Shown here: piece after piece, positions 35,152 through 43,074 of the stretch
Numbering within the stretch: position 1 is the first letter of the stretch
Layout: the number at the start of each line of letters is the position of its first letter
Source: Paenibacillus glycinis
Lineage (GTDB): Bacteria; Bacillota; Bacilli; Paenibacillales; Paenibacillaceae
Direction of reading: 5' to 3'
NCBI RefSeq assembly: GCF_009909185.1
Contig: NZ_JAAAMV010000026.1
Location: forward strand, 1 to 64,000
DNA: 64,000 nucleotides
Made by a program: the position numbers and the translations under genes
The notes under the pieces: generated by a model
Databases searched by the model: none
What the model was told of the DNA's origin: nothing
What the model saw: the letters and a program-made list of their open reading frames with translations, nothing else

Positions 35152-37098
35152 ATGAAGCAGCAGGTTCGGATTCAAGACGAATTCTGGAACGACTACGCGG
35201 AGCTCGTCCGCCAAACCGTGATCCCTTACCAATGGGAAGCGCTGAATGACCGTATCGAAGGGGCGGCGCCCAGCTTCGCGATCCGGAATTTCCGCATCGC
35301 GGCCGGGCTGGAGGAGGGAGAATTCGGAGGCCTGGTGTTCCAGGACAGCGATCTGGCCAAATGGCTGGAGGCGGTCGGGCATTCCCTCCGTCGCCATCCG
35401 GATCCCGAATTGGAGCGGATCGCCGACGGGGCGATCGATCTGATCGGACAAGCGCAATTCGAAGACGGTTACCTGAATACGTACTTTACGATCAAGGAGC
35501 CCGGCAAGCAATGGACGAATCTGCACGACGCGCACGAGCTCTATTGCGCCGGCCACTTCATCGAAGCCGCCGTCGCGTATGCCGAAGCGACCGGCAAGCG
35601 AAAGCTGCTGGAGATCGTCTGCCGGTTCGTCGACTTGATCGATCGCCGCTTCGGAACGGAGCCGGGCCAGATCCGCGGGTACTGCGGGCACCAGGAGATC
35701 GAGCTGGCGCTGGTCAAATTGTTCGCTCTGACGGGAGAAGAACGTTACCTGAACCTCAGCCGGTACTTCATCGATGAACGGGGCAGCAAGCCGAACTATT
35801 TCGTCGATGAATGGGAACGCCGCGGACGGACGAGCCACTGGGTGCAGGGCATCGCGTCGGCGCCGAATCTGGAGTACAACCAAAGCCACCTGCCCGTTCG
35901 CGAGCAATCCGTCGCCGCCGGCCATTCCGTGCGGGCCGTCTACATGTACGCGGCGATGGCCGACTTGGCGCGCCTGACGGGGGACGCCGGGCTGCGCGAA
36001 GCGTGCGAACGGTTATGGGCGAATGCGACCGGCAAGCAGATGTACATTACCGGCGGCATCGGTTCGACGCATCTCGGAGAAGCGTTCTCGTTCGATTACG
36101 ATCTCCCGAACGACACGGTGTACGCGGAGACGTGCGCTTCGATCGGCTTGATCTTCTGGGCGCGACGGATGCTTCGGCTCGAAGCGAAGAGCGATTACGC
36201 CGACGTCATGGAGCGCGCGCTGTACAACAACGTGCTCGGGAGCATGTCCAAGGACGGGAAGCATTTCTTCTACGTGAATCCGCTCGAGGTATGGCCGGAG
36301 GCGAGCGCCAAGAATCCGGACCGGCACCACGTGAAGCCGGCGCGCCAGAAATGGTTCGGCTGCTCCTGCTGCCCGCCCAACGTAGCGCGGCTGCTCAGCT
36401 CGCTGAGCGATTACATTTACGACGTGTCCGAGGACGGCAGAACGCTTTATACGCATCTGTTCATTGGCAGCGAAGCCTCGTTCGAGCTCGATGGCCGCCG
36501 GGTGAACCTGCGCCAGCGGTCCGGCTTGCCGTGGGACGGGCGGGTCGCGTTCGAGGTGTCGCTGCCGGAGGGGGGAGAGAGCGCCGCGTTCGAGCTCGCG
36601 CTGCGCGTGCCCGGGTGGTTCCAGAGCGCCGCGCCGGCAATGCACGTTAACGGGCAACCGCAAACCTTCCGCATGGACAACGGATACGCGAAAGTGGAGC
36701 GCAATTGGGCGGAAGGCGATAAGCTGGAGTGGCTGCTGCCGCTGGAGACGAAGCTGGTCGCCGCCCATCCGCTCATCCGGGCAGATGCCGGCAAAGCCGC
36801 CATCCAGCGCGGCCCGCTCGTCTATTGCCTCGAGGAAGCGGATAACGCCGCTCCGCTGTCCTCGCTTTCGTTGGCAGTGGATCCGAAGCTGTCGGAGCGG
36901 CTCGGCGACGGGCTGCTGGACGGCTGCATCGTGGTGGAAGGGGAAGGACTCGCGGCGGACGAGACTGCCTGGCCGGAGGAGGGGTTGCCGTATCGGCCGC
37001 TGCGAAAGCTAGACAAGCCCGTGCGATTCAAGGCGATTCCTTATTTCCTGTGGGGCAACCGCGAACCGGGCGAGATGAGTGTCTGGCTGCGCGTCTGA
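35152..37098 (+). CDS. GH127 beta-L-arabinofuranosidase
   Basis: This 648-residue cytoplasmic enzyme of glycoside hydrolase family 127 (HypBA1 type) removes terminal beta-L-arabinofuranose from arabino-oligosaccharides such as those from plant extensins. The zinc site and thiolate nucleophile are all present: Glu 326 and Cys 328 in YAETCASIG, and Cys 406/Cys 407 in CSCCPPN, matching Glu338, Cys340, Cys417 (nucleophile) and Cys418 of the characterised Bifidobacterium enzyme. The ATG at 35152 is preceded by GAGGAGG; the open frame extends to 35104 without an RBS. No signal peptide, so substrate must be imported. The family contains members of other specificity, so exact substrate is less certain than the fold. 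Confidence 0.92.
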   Translation: MKQQVRIQDEFWNDYAELVRQTVIPYQWEALNDRIEGAAPSFAIRNFRIAAGLEEGEFGGLVFQDSDLAKWLEAVGHSLRRHPDPELERIADGAIDLIGQAQFEDGYLNTYFTIKEPGKQWTNLHDAHELYCAGHFIEAAVAYAEATGKRKLLEIVCRFVDLIDRRFGTEPGQIRGYCGHQEIELALVKLFALTGEERYLNLSRYFIDERGSKPNYFVDEWERRGRTSHWVQGIASAPNLEYNQSHLPVREQSVAAGHSVRAVYMYAAMADLARLTGDAGLREACERLWANATGKQMYITGGIGSTHLGEAFSFDYDLPNDTVYAETCASIGLIFWARRMLRLEAKSDYADVMERALYNNVLGSMSKDGKHFFYVNPLEVWPEASAKNPDRHHVKPARQKWFGCSCCPPNVARLLSSLSDYIYDVSEDGRTLYTHLFIGSEASFELDGRRVNLRQRSGLPWDGRVAFEVSLPEGGESAAFELALRVPGWFQSAAPAMHVNGQPQTFRMDNGYAKVERNWAEGDKLEWLLPLETKLVAAHPLIRADAGKAAIQRGPLVYCLEEADNAAPLSSLSLAVDPKLSERLGDGLLDGCIVVEGEGLAADETAWPEEGLPYRPLRKLDKPVRFKAIPYFLWGNREPGEMSVWLRV

Positions 37099-37152
37099 GG
37101 GCAGCATCGGCGGGAAATTACCCGTTAGGCGGAATTGAAATACCTTAAATAA

Positions 37153-37178
37153 GGCTGTCGGCCCAAGGGTCGGCAGCC
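37153..37178 (+). terminator. Hairpin after the GH127 gene
   Basis: GGCTGTCGGCC (37153-37163) pairs with GGTCGGCAGCC (37168-37178) with two G-T pairs and a 4-base loop. The trailing sequence is only weakly T-rich. Confidence 0.6.
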
Positions 37179-37239
37179 CTTGCTATTCGACCTGGCTGAC
37201 CTGGCCGCTCCATAGTCGGGCGACATCGATGGCAAACTG

Positions 37240-38484
37240 TCATCGGCCATGCAACGGCAATCGGATGAGATACGTCGTACCCGCGCCCTCCTTGCTTTGT
37301 ACCTCGACGTGCCCGTTCATTCCGCGTATGATGCTGAAAATAACCATCGTCCCCAGACCGGTGCCTTTATCCTTCGTCGAATAATAGGGCGAGCCGAGCC
37401 GCTTGAGCTGCTCCGCGTTCATTCCTACTCCAGTATCGCGAATCGTGATCGTTACCGTCCGCGCATGCTCGTCCGTCACGTAATTCAGGGCCAGCTTCCC
37501 CCCGTCGGGCATGGCCTCGATCGCATTCTTGCCGATATTGATCATGGCTTGCTTGAATTTCGACTTGTTGCCGCGAACGGCAGCGGGCGCAGCGAAATCG
37601 GTTTCGATTTCGACGTTTTGCAGGTTTGCGTAGGAACTTAGCAGTTGACATGCTTTTAGCAGCTCCACCTCCAAAAAAATAGGTTCAAGTTTCTCGTTTT
37701 GAGGTTTGGCCAGCGATAAATAATCGGAAATAATGGACTCCGCGCGATCGAGCTCTTCCAAGGTAATGACGGAAAATTCTTGCCGTTTGCGGTCGCTGAG
37801 CTTGGGGTCGGACAGCAATTGGATAAAGCCTCTGACAGCGGTCAACGGATTGCGAACCTCATGCGCGACGGACGCGGCGATCTCGCTCACGACTTTCATC
37901 TTCTCCGATTTGATCATCTCTTCTTGCATTCGCATCTGATTGCGAATGGTTTCGATCATAAACACGCATAAGGCCGCCATGATGCATTGCACGAGAATGA
38001 TAGGCAGACTGGGCAAGAAAGTAGCGGCAAAGAAATTTTCGCGTCCTTCGAGCAGGAGATATAGATTCACGACGGTCACGCGCAAAAATAAACAGACGCC
38101 GAAGACCATGAGCATCCGTTTTTTGGCATTGGCCCCCGCAAAAGCCCGAAAGGATGCGAGCACGAGCGCGGCCGTCGGCAGCAGAGCCATCGTATAATGC
38201 CATAGATCGATGCCGCCCAAAATCAGCCGGTAGGCGATAAGGCTTCCGAACAAAAGCGAAGCGGTATAGATGCCGCCGTAAAAGGAGCCTAGAATAAGCG
38301 GAATTCCCCTCAGGTCCAGCACCGATTGGAACATTGCGACCGGGAAGGTCATCGTGATGATTAACGGAACAAGAAATAGCAAGAACAGAAGAATCGGATT
38401 TTTATATTTGAAAACAAGGCGATAAAAAATCAAGGGCAGAAAAATAATCAACGCATTGAGGATCAAGTCTGAATGAAAGTGCAT
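37240..38484 (-). CDS. Membrane sensor histidine kinase (5TM, KinB/KinD-like)
   Basis: The 414-residue kinase has about six hydrophobic helices in residues 5-185, resembling the 5TMR_LYT sensor, followed by a HisKA domain (SVAHEVRNPLTAVRGF, His 208) and HATPase_c (NIGKNAIEAM N-box, DTGVGM, GLGTMVI). It is similar to sporulation-initiating kinases of Bacilli that feed the Spo0F phosphorelay, and no response regulator is next to it, which fits that reading. Direct proof is lacking. It is a single leftward gene. Confidence 0.85.
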   Translation of the reverse strand: MHFHSDLILNALIIFLPLIFYRLVFKYKNPILLFLLFLVPLIITMTFPVAMFQSVLDLRGIPLILGSFYGGIYTASLLFGSLIAYRLILGGIDLWHYTMALLPTAALVLASFRAFAGANAKKRMLMVFGVCLFLRVTVVNLYLLLEGRENFFAATFLPSLPIILVQCIMAALCVFMIETIRNQMRMQEEMIKSEKMKVVSEIAASVAHEVRNPLTAVRGFIQLLSDPKLSDRKRQEFSVITLEELDRAESIISDYLSLAKPQNEKLEPIFLEVELLKACQLLSSYANLQNVEIETDFAAPAAVRGNKSKFKQAMINIGKNAIEAMPDGGKLALNYVTDEHARTVTITIRDTGVGMNAEQLKRLGSPYYSTKDKGTGLGTMVIFSIIRGMNGHVEVQSKEGAGTTYLIRLPLHGR

Positions 38485-38630
38485 TCGGCTGGGTTCCCTT
38501 CATTAGGATTACGCTCTTCTTTCTAGAAAAGTAGACAATCTCCTTTATTTCGCCATTGTTCTTCTTTAACTTCCAAAATGCGGCTTCCCGCAACAATATA
38601 CGCGGGTGCCTTCAGCATAACACGCCAGTA

Positions 38631-38656
38631 AACCGCGCGCATCGCGCGGTTTTTTT
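38631..38656 (+). terminator. Orphan intrinsic terminator
   Basis: AACCGCGCG (38631-38639) pairs with CGCGCGGTT (38643-38651) and runs into seven T residues. It faces right, but the gene to its left is transcribed leftward. Confidence 0.8.
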
Positions 38657-38708
38657 GTTTTGGCGGAACGAGTTGTTCTAGACAGAGTATCGTAATTAAA
38701 AAACTACC

Positions 38709-38737
38709 TTGACAGTCAAAGTAATATGTCTTATGAT
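38709..38737 (+). promoter_or_regulatory. Strong sigma-A promoter of the PadR operon with internal inverted repeat
   Basis: TTGACA (38709-38714), a 17-base spacer and TATGAT (38732-38737) precede the PadR ATG by 20 bases. TTGACAGTCAA (38709-38719) is an inverted repeat over the -35 and a candidate PadR operator. Confidence 0.75.
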
Positions 38738-38757
38738 GTTGATGTGGAGGTGAGGAG

Positions 38758-39087
38758 ATGAGCGAGAACAAAATCACATCCGATCTGCTGCGCGGACATA
38801 CGGATACCATGATTTTACGGCTATTGTCCGAAGCGGACCGCTACGGCTACGAGATCGTCAAGCTGATCGCGGATCGATCGGGCGGCGAGTACGAGTTGAA
38901 GGAAGCCACGATGTACTCCAGCGTCAGACGGCTGGAGACGGACGGCGATATCGAATGGTATTGGGGCGACGAATCGCAGGGCGGACGGCGCAAGTATTTC
39001 CGGATTACCGAGAAGGGCAAGGATATTTACGCCCGCAACAAAAGCAACTGGGCTTATGCACAGCGCGTGTTAGAAAATTTATTATGA
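38758..39087 (+). CDS. PadR-family transcriptional regulator
   Basis: This 109-residue winged-helix repressor has the PadR signature: LLRGHTDTMILRLLSEADRYGYEI, then KEATMYSSVRRLETDGDIEWYW and GGRRKYFRITEKG. Such proteins usually repress their own operon, often with drug exporters, and are released by small toxic compounds. It is the first gene of a four-gene operon; its stop codon overlaps an ATG of the next frame (ATGA). GGAGGTGAGGAG directly precedes the start. Confidence 0.92.
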   Translation: MSENKITSDLLRGHTDTMILRLLSEADRYGYEIVKLIADRSGGEYELKEATMYSSVRRLETDGDIEWYWGDESQGGRRKYFRITEKGKDIYARNKSNWAYAQRVLENLL

Positions 39088-39101
39088 GGAGATGCGTGGC
39101 G

Positions 39102-39968
39102 ATGAATGCGAAATTGACGAACTATTTGAACGGTGTTTTCACCCCGTACGACGGCGTGAAGAGCGTCACTGAATTGAAGGCCGACCTGCTGTCCGATCTG
39201 CAGGAGCGGTACCGGGAATTGAAATCCGAAGGCAAAGACGACGAGACCGCGTTCGCGATGACCATCGCGAGCATCGGCGACATCGAACAAACGATCATGG
39301 AGGTCGCCAACCTTTCCCGTTCGCTGGAGCGGCAGGTGCTGACCAACTTCAGCGCGAGCAACCTGACGCAGAGCGACTTTGCGGGCGTGACCGCGCACAA
39401 GGGACAATTCAATGCGAGCGCGCTGCACGGCTCGGATTTCTCGGGGGCGGACTTGACCGGGAGCTCGTTCAAGAGCAGCGACATGCGCGAAGCGAATTTC
39501 GACGGCGCCAATCTGACCGACTGCGTCCTGTCGGCCGTCGATCTCGCGAATGCGAGCTTCCGTCAATCGCGGCTTGTCCGCACGAACTTCAGCATAGCGG
39601 GACTGGACGGCGCGGCCTTCAAGGACGTCAATCTGACCGACGTTACGCTGAGCAAGATGGACCTCAGAAAAACGATCTTCCAAGGATGCTCCTTTAACGG
39701 CGCGAGCTTCGAAAGCTGCGATCTGAGCGGACAGCGCTTCGACGGGCAGACCTTTAGCGGCGTCAAGTTCGACAAGTCCGCGTTGAACGAAGCTTCGTTC
39801 AAGGGCGCAACGCTTAGAAACGTGTCGTTCATTCCGTTCTTCTCCTTGACGAATAAGTATTACCGCACCATCAAGACGATCTCGTTCGACGGCGCCGCGA
39901 TGGATAAGCTGACGTACGCCGCGCTCAAAGGCATCGGAGCCAATCTGTCCAACGTGACGATTATTTAA
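39102..39968 (+). CDS. HAAS-like helical domain plus pentapeptide-repeat protein
   Basis: This 288-residue soluble protein has two parts. Residues 1-70 are helical (MNAKLTNYLNGVF, then LLSDLQERYRELKSEGKDDETAFAM) and resemble the HAAS or permease-prefix domain that accompanies PadR regulators. Residues about 80-285 are pentapeptide repeats (A/S-D/N-L/F-x-x pattern, e.g. SGADLTGSSFKSSD), forming a right-handed quadrilateral beta helix. Related repeat proteins (Qnr, MfpA, AlbG) mimic DNA and shield gyrase, but many have no known role. ATG 39102 follows GAGGAG by about 10 bases; an ATG at 39084 overlapping the PadR stop is also possible. The neighbours suggest a role in drug response. Confidence 0.82.
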   Translation: MNAKLTNYLNGVFTPYDGVKSVTELKADLLSDLQERYRELKSEGKDDETAFAMTIASIGDIEQTIMEVANLSRSLERQVLTNFSASNLTQSDFAGVTAHKGQFNASALHGSDFSGADLTGSSFKSSDMREANFDGANLTDCVLSAVDLANASFRQSRLVRTNFSIAGLDGAAFKDVNLTDVTLSKMDLRKTIFQGCSFNGASFESCDLSGQRFDGQTFSGVKFDKSALNEASFKGATLRNVSFIPFFSLTNKYYRTIKTISFDGAAMDKLTYAALKGIGANLSNVTII

Positions 39969-39983
39969 GGGAGGGAAAATCAT

Positions 39984-40745
39984 ATGCCAACCGCATCCAT
40001 TCAAGTAAAAGGACTGCAAAAATCCTACAAGCAGCTTCAAGTCTTAAAAGGCGTTGATTTCGAAGTGGAAAAGGGAAGCATCTTCGCCCTCCTCGGCTCC
40101 AACGGGGCAGGCAAGACGACATGCGTCAAAATCCTCGCCACGCTGCTCAAACCGGACGGCGGAACCGCCGCGATCAACGGCTTCGATGTGGCGTCGAGCC
40201 CCGAGAAGGTGCGGCAGGCGATCAGCCTGACCGGGCAATTCGCCGCCGTGGACGAAATTTTGACCGGGCGCGAAAATCTGATCCTGATCGCCAAGCTGCG
40301 CTACCTCGACGATCCGCGTCAGGTTGCGGACGACTTGCTTCGGCGCTTCGGCTTGACGGACGCCGCCGATCGCAGGGTAGCCACGTATTCGGGCGGGATG
40401 CGGCGCAGGCTCGACATCGCCCTGAGCCTGGTGGGCAACCCGCAGATCATCTTCCTCGACGAGCCGACGACCGGGCTTGACCCGGAGGCGCGCATCGAGG
40501 TATGGAAGAACGTCAAGGAATTGGCCGGCAGCGGCACGACGGTACTTCTCACCACGCAGTATTTGGAGGAGGCGGAGCAGCTGGCCGATCGGATCGCCAT
40601 TCTGCACGAGGGACGGATTATCGCGAACGGCACGCTCGCGGAGCTTAAACAGAGGTTCCCGGCCGCGCAAGTGGAGTATGTTGAAAAACAGCCGACGCTG
40701 GAAGAGATCTTCCTGGCGATCATCGGCAAACGGGAGGGCAAATAA
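39984..40745 (+). CDS. Drug-exporter ABC ATP-binding protein (DrrA-like)
   Basis: The 253-residue ATPase contains Walker A GSNGAGKTT (about 33-41), signature YSGGMRRRLDIA, Walker B IIFLDEPTTGLDP and the H-loop region TTQYLEEAEQLAD. The set of motifs is the DrrA/CcmA branch that works with ABC-2 permeases to export drugs, polyketides or lipids. AGGGAGGG precedes the ATG, 15 bases after the pentapeptide gene. The permease gene follows with no gap. Confidence 0.93.
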   Translation: MPTASIQVKGLQKSYKQLQVLKGVDFEVEKGSIFALLGSNGAGKTTCVKILATLLKPDGGTAAINGFDVASSPEKVRQAISLTGQFAAVDEILTGRENLILIAKLRYLDDPRQVADDLLRRFGLTDAADRRVATYSGGMRRRLDIALSLVGNPQIIFLDEPTTGLDPEARIEVWKNVKELAGSGTTVLLTTQYLEEAEQLADRIAILHEGRIIANGTLAELKQRFPAAQVEYVEKQPTLEEIFLAIIGKREGK

Positions 40746-41513
40746 ATGGAAACGACAAAAAACCGCTTCTTCACCGATATCAGCGTGATGCTCGGGCGTT
40801 CCATGCGCCATGTTTTCCGCAGCATGGACACCATCGTCACGGTTACCATCACGCCGATCGCCATGATGCTGCTGTTCGTCTACGTGTTCGGCGGCGCGAT
40901 CGATGCCGGAACGGATAATTACGTGAATTACCTGCTGCCGGGCATCCTGCTCATGGCGATCGGCAGCGGAGTGGCCTACACGGCTTACCGCCTCTTCACC
41001 GACGTGCAGCGGGGCATACTCGAGCGGTTTCACACGATGCCGATTTCGCGTTCATCCTTGCTTTGGGGGCATGTGTTGACTTCGGTGGTATCCAACGCCA
41101 TATCGGTGGTCGTCATCGTTCTCGTCGCGTTGATCATGGGTTTCCGTTCGTCCGCGGGCGTGCTGCCATGGCTGGCCGTAGCCGGAATCCTGATTCTGTT
41201 CACGCTGGCTTTAACCTGGGTCGCGGCGATAGCCGGATTGTCCGCAAAGACGGTCGATGGCGCGAGCGCCTTCTCCTACCCGATTATCTTCCTGCCCTTC
41301 ATCAGTTCGGCATTCGTGCCGACCGAGTCGATGCCGACCGTGGTTCGCGTTTTTGCCGAAAATCAGCCGGTGACCGCGATCGTGGAGTCCATCCGCGCGC
41401 TGCTGTCGGGTCGGCCGGTGGGCAACGACATCTGGATCGCGCTTGCGTGGTGCGTCGGCATTACGCTCGTCGCGTATGCGTTTGCGATACGGGCGTACAA
41501 AAAGCGGGGATAA
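40746..41513 (+). CDS. ABC-2 type permease (DrrB-like)
   Basis: This 255-residue membrane protein has six predicted helices and the ABC-2 signature region (LPGILLMAIGSGVAYTAYRLFTDVQRGILERFHTMPISR). It starts directly after the stop codon of the ATPase gene. With that protein it would form a dimeric exporter. The operon context (PadR repressor, pentapeptide protein) points to export of, and protection from, a toxic compound, which is inference. Confidence 0.93.
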   Translation: METTKNRFFTDISVMLGRSMRHVFRSMDTIVTVTITPIAMMLLFVYVFGGAIDAGTDNYVNYLLPGILLMAIGSGVAYTAYRLFTDVQRGILERFHTMPISRSSLLWGHVLTSVVSNAISVVVIVLVALIMGFRSSAGVLPWLAVAGILILFTLALTWVAAIAGLSAKTVDGASAFSYPIIFLPFISSAFVPTESMPTVVRVFAENQPVTAIVESIRALLSGRPVGNDIWIALAWCVGITLVAYAFAIRAYKKRG

Positions 41514-41623
41514 CGCATTGCATGGATACGGCGAATGGAGAGGTTTAATTTTAATGAAAAGCGTTTCGATGCGTCACGGCCTGGCAGGAGGCTTCGAAAC
41601 TGCAAGAAGATATGCTCGCGTTC

Positions 41624-41653
41624 ATCCGGGGGAACGCCTTTCCCCCGGATTTT
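41624..41653 (+). terminator. Intrinsic terminator after the exporter operon
   Basis: ATCCGGGGGAA (41624-41634) pairs perfectly with TTCCCCCGGAT (41640-41650), followed by TTT. A second perfect hairpin, GGCTGTCG with CGACAGCC (41654-41681), lies just beyond. Confidence 0.85.
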
Positions 41654-41795
41654 GGCTGTCGGAAATGCATTCTCGACAGCCTCTGCCAATCGCCTTTAGG
41701 TAAACTTTAGGTACGGCATAAATGAAGTGAGTAAATTTAACATGCGCGGCTGCATAGTATTTATTGTCATAAGTAAATTCGCAGAAGGAAGTGGT

Positions 41796-41972
41796 TTGTT
41801 GCGCGGAGCTTCATTTCAAGTGTTTTGTACAGTTTGTCGGCAATATAAATGGCTCGCTAATCTTCCAAGCCAATCCGGCGAAGTAGACCCCGATAGCTTA
41901 TCTACGTTCGTTTGCTCGGACTGTACCAAAGAAATCATCGCCAAGTGGAATCAAGCGGAAGAAAGCGAGTGA
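41796..41972 (+). CDS. Small protein with two CxxC motifs, zinc-ribbon-like
   Basis: This protein of about 58 residues carries CTVC near the start and CSDC about 35 residues later, a spacing that suggests a small zinc ribbon. No family is recognised. The TTG at 41796 (or 41799) is preferred because GAAGGA at 41784-41789 lies 6-9 bases upstream; a longer form from a GTG at 41727 would add a hydrophobic N terminus but has no RBS. The gene is AT-rich and stands alone. Confidence 0.5.
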   Translation: MLRGASFQVFCTVCRQYKWLANLPSQSGEVDPDSLSTFVCSDCTKEIIAKWNQAEESE

Positions 41973-42009
41973 AAGCCCCCCAGGGTTTTTTTATTATGCA
42001 GGCGGACCT

Positions 42010-42561
42010 TCAGAATCTCATTTTGATGAAAAACAAATAGTAGCAGATAACTGGCAACCCCATGACTACGGATAACACCGTAACCGCGGTAAGAGCGTTC
42101 TTCTGGCCCCGTACTATAATTCGTAAAAACTGATACGCCAAAATCCCGATCCATCCGCCTAAACCATTAAGAATGACATCATCGATATCCGCCGTTCCGA
42201 TGCCTAATAGCCCCTGAATGATTTCAACCAATAAGCTTAATGCCAAGATAAGGCATAGATTGGCGAGTACGTTCTTATTGCGCTTAAGCGCTGTCAGGTA
42301 TACGCCCAGGGGAATGAAAATAAGGATATTGCCGACCACATTGGCGGAAGCGAATCTTCTTAGATTCGCAGAGCTGCCGGACAGGTATTCGCGTATGGTA
42401 TCGAAAGGAACGAGATTGATGGACCGAACCGCGGCCCTCTGGGTATTGAACAGCTCCGAGACCGAAACTCTCGATAAGAACAATATTTTAAGCAATACTA
42501 GCAGGTACCCGATGAAAACGCCGTATAGCAGGACTGCTTTGATTCGTTCTAGTTTAGTCAT
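42010..42561 (-). CDS. VanZ-like membrane protein
   Basis: The 183-residue protein has four to five predicted helices and the VanZ family motifs SINLVPFDTI, NILIFIPLGVYL and EIIQGLLGIGTADIDDVILN. VanZ relatives confer low-level teicoplanin resistance in some hosts, and most members have unknown roles in the envelope. AGGAG precedes the ATG. It lies 70 bases after the small helix-turn-helix gene on the same strand and probably belongs to its operon. Confidence 0.88.
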   Translation of the reverse strand: MTKLERIKAVLLYGVFIGYLLVLLKILFLSRVSVSELFNTQRAAVRSINLVPFDTIREYLSGSSANLRRFASANVVGNILIFIPLGVYLTALKRNKNVLANLCLILALSLLVEIIQGLLGIGTADIDDVILNGLGGWIGILAYQFLRIIVRGQKNALTAVTVLSVVMGLPVICYYLFFIKMRF

Positions 42562-42631
42562 CTTATTCTCCTTGGCCGACTCGGTTTTCCTTTAGAACCG
42601 ATAGCGTTCTGATCCTAGTGCCCGTCAAAGC

Positions 42632-42838
42632 TTACTTGAGGATAAAGAGCTCTTCTACCGTTACCCCCAGTGCTCTTGCCAGTTTAATCGCCAACAGCGT
42701 GCTCGGCACGAACTTGCCGTTCTCGATCGTGTTGATGGTTTTTCTGGTTACCCCGACCAACGATGCCAATTGCTCCTGGGTAAGATCTATTTTGGCCCGT
42801 TGTACTTTGATTGTGTTGTCCAGGCTATCTTCACTCAT
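42632..42838 (-). CDS. Small XRE-family helix-turn-helix regulator
   Basis: The 68-residue protein is essentially a single Cro/CI helix-turn-helix (KIDLTQEQLASLVGVTRKTINTIENGK, then PSTLLAIKLARALGVTVEELF). The class is the YozG-like or 'transcriptional regulator, XRE' group frequently paired with small membrane proteins. GAAGGAG precedes the ATG. The promoter at 42919-42947 contains tandem repeats that are good candidates for its own operators. Confidence 0.9.
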   Translation of the reverse strand: MSEDSLDNTIKVQRAKIDLTQEQLASLVGVTRKTINTIENGKFVPSTLLAIKLARALGVTVEELFILK

Positions 42839-42902
42839 GTTATTCTCCTTCGAGATTAGTCTTTTTCCATAATCAGGTACGACATGCGGAGAGCGACGAC
42901 TT

Positions 42903-42947
42903 GTAACCTTTGTTACTCATCATATAACCTTTGCGTTACATGTTCAA
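42903..42947 (-). promoter_or_regulatory. XRE gene promoter with tandem operator repeats
   Basis: On the minus strand TTGAAC (42947-42942), a 17-base spacer and TATGAT (42924-42919) form the promoter. Read on the plus strand, TAACCTTTG occurs at 42904-42912 and 42925-42933, exactly 21 bases apart, and each copy ends in an inverted half-site (GTTAC, GTTA). The repeats cover the spacer and the region downstream of the -10. Confidence 0.7.
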
Positions 42948-42993
42948 GGAGACGATTTGCTCTCGTTAATATCGGAGTTATGCGGCAAAGAAA

Positions 42994-43042
42994 ACAGCGG
43001 CCGGACTAGGACATGATCTCCATGTCCTAGTCCGGCCGCTGT
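42994..43042 (-). terminator. Strong bidirectional terminator hairpin
   Basis: A 22-base-pair perfect stem (42994-43015 with 43021-43042) encloses a 5-base loop. On the minus strand it is followed by TTTTCTTT, ending the nitroreductase transcript. The plus-strand side has TATTTAT. Confidence 0.85.
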
Positions 43043-43074
43043 ATTTATGTGACGATCTTTTAGGCTGCGAACAA

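Larger units (their letters stand above)
38485..38757. other. Intergenic region with orphan terminator and PadR promoter
   Basis: The region holds a rightward intrinsic terminator (38631-38656) with no rightward gene before it, two mutually exclusive small hairpins upstream of that, and the PadR promoter at 38709. A leftward open frame across it (38523-38810) overlaps the promoter and is not believed. Confidence 0.5.

Noticed and set aside
38523-38810. 95-codon leftward open frame between kinase and PadR genes
   Set aside because: It crosses the PadR promoter and the orphan terminator, with no RBS.
41443-41703. Rightward open frame after the exporter operon, with an ATG near 41554 preceded by a GGAGAGG sequence
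   Set aside because: The frame runs straight through a strong terminator (41624-41653) and shows no domain; probably chance.
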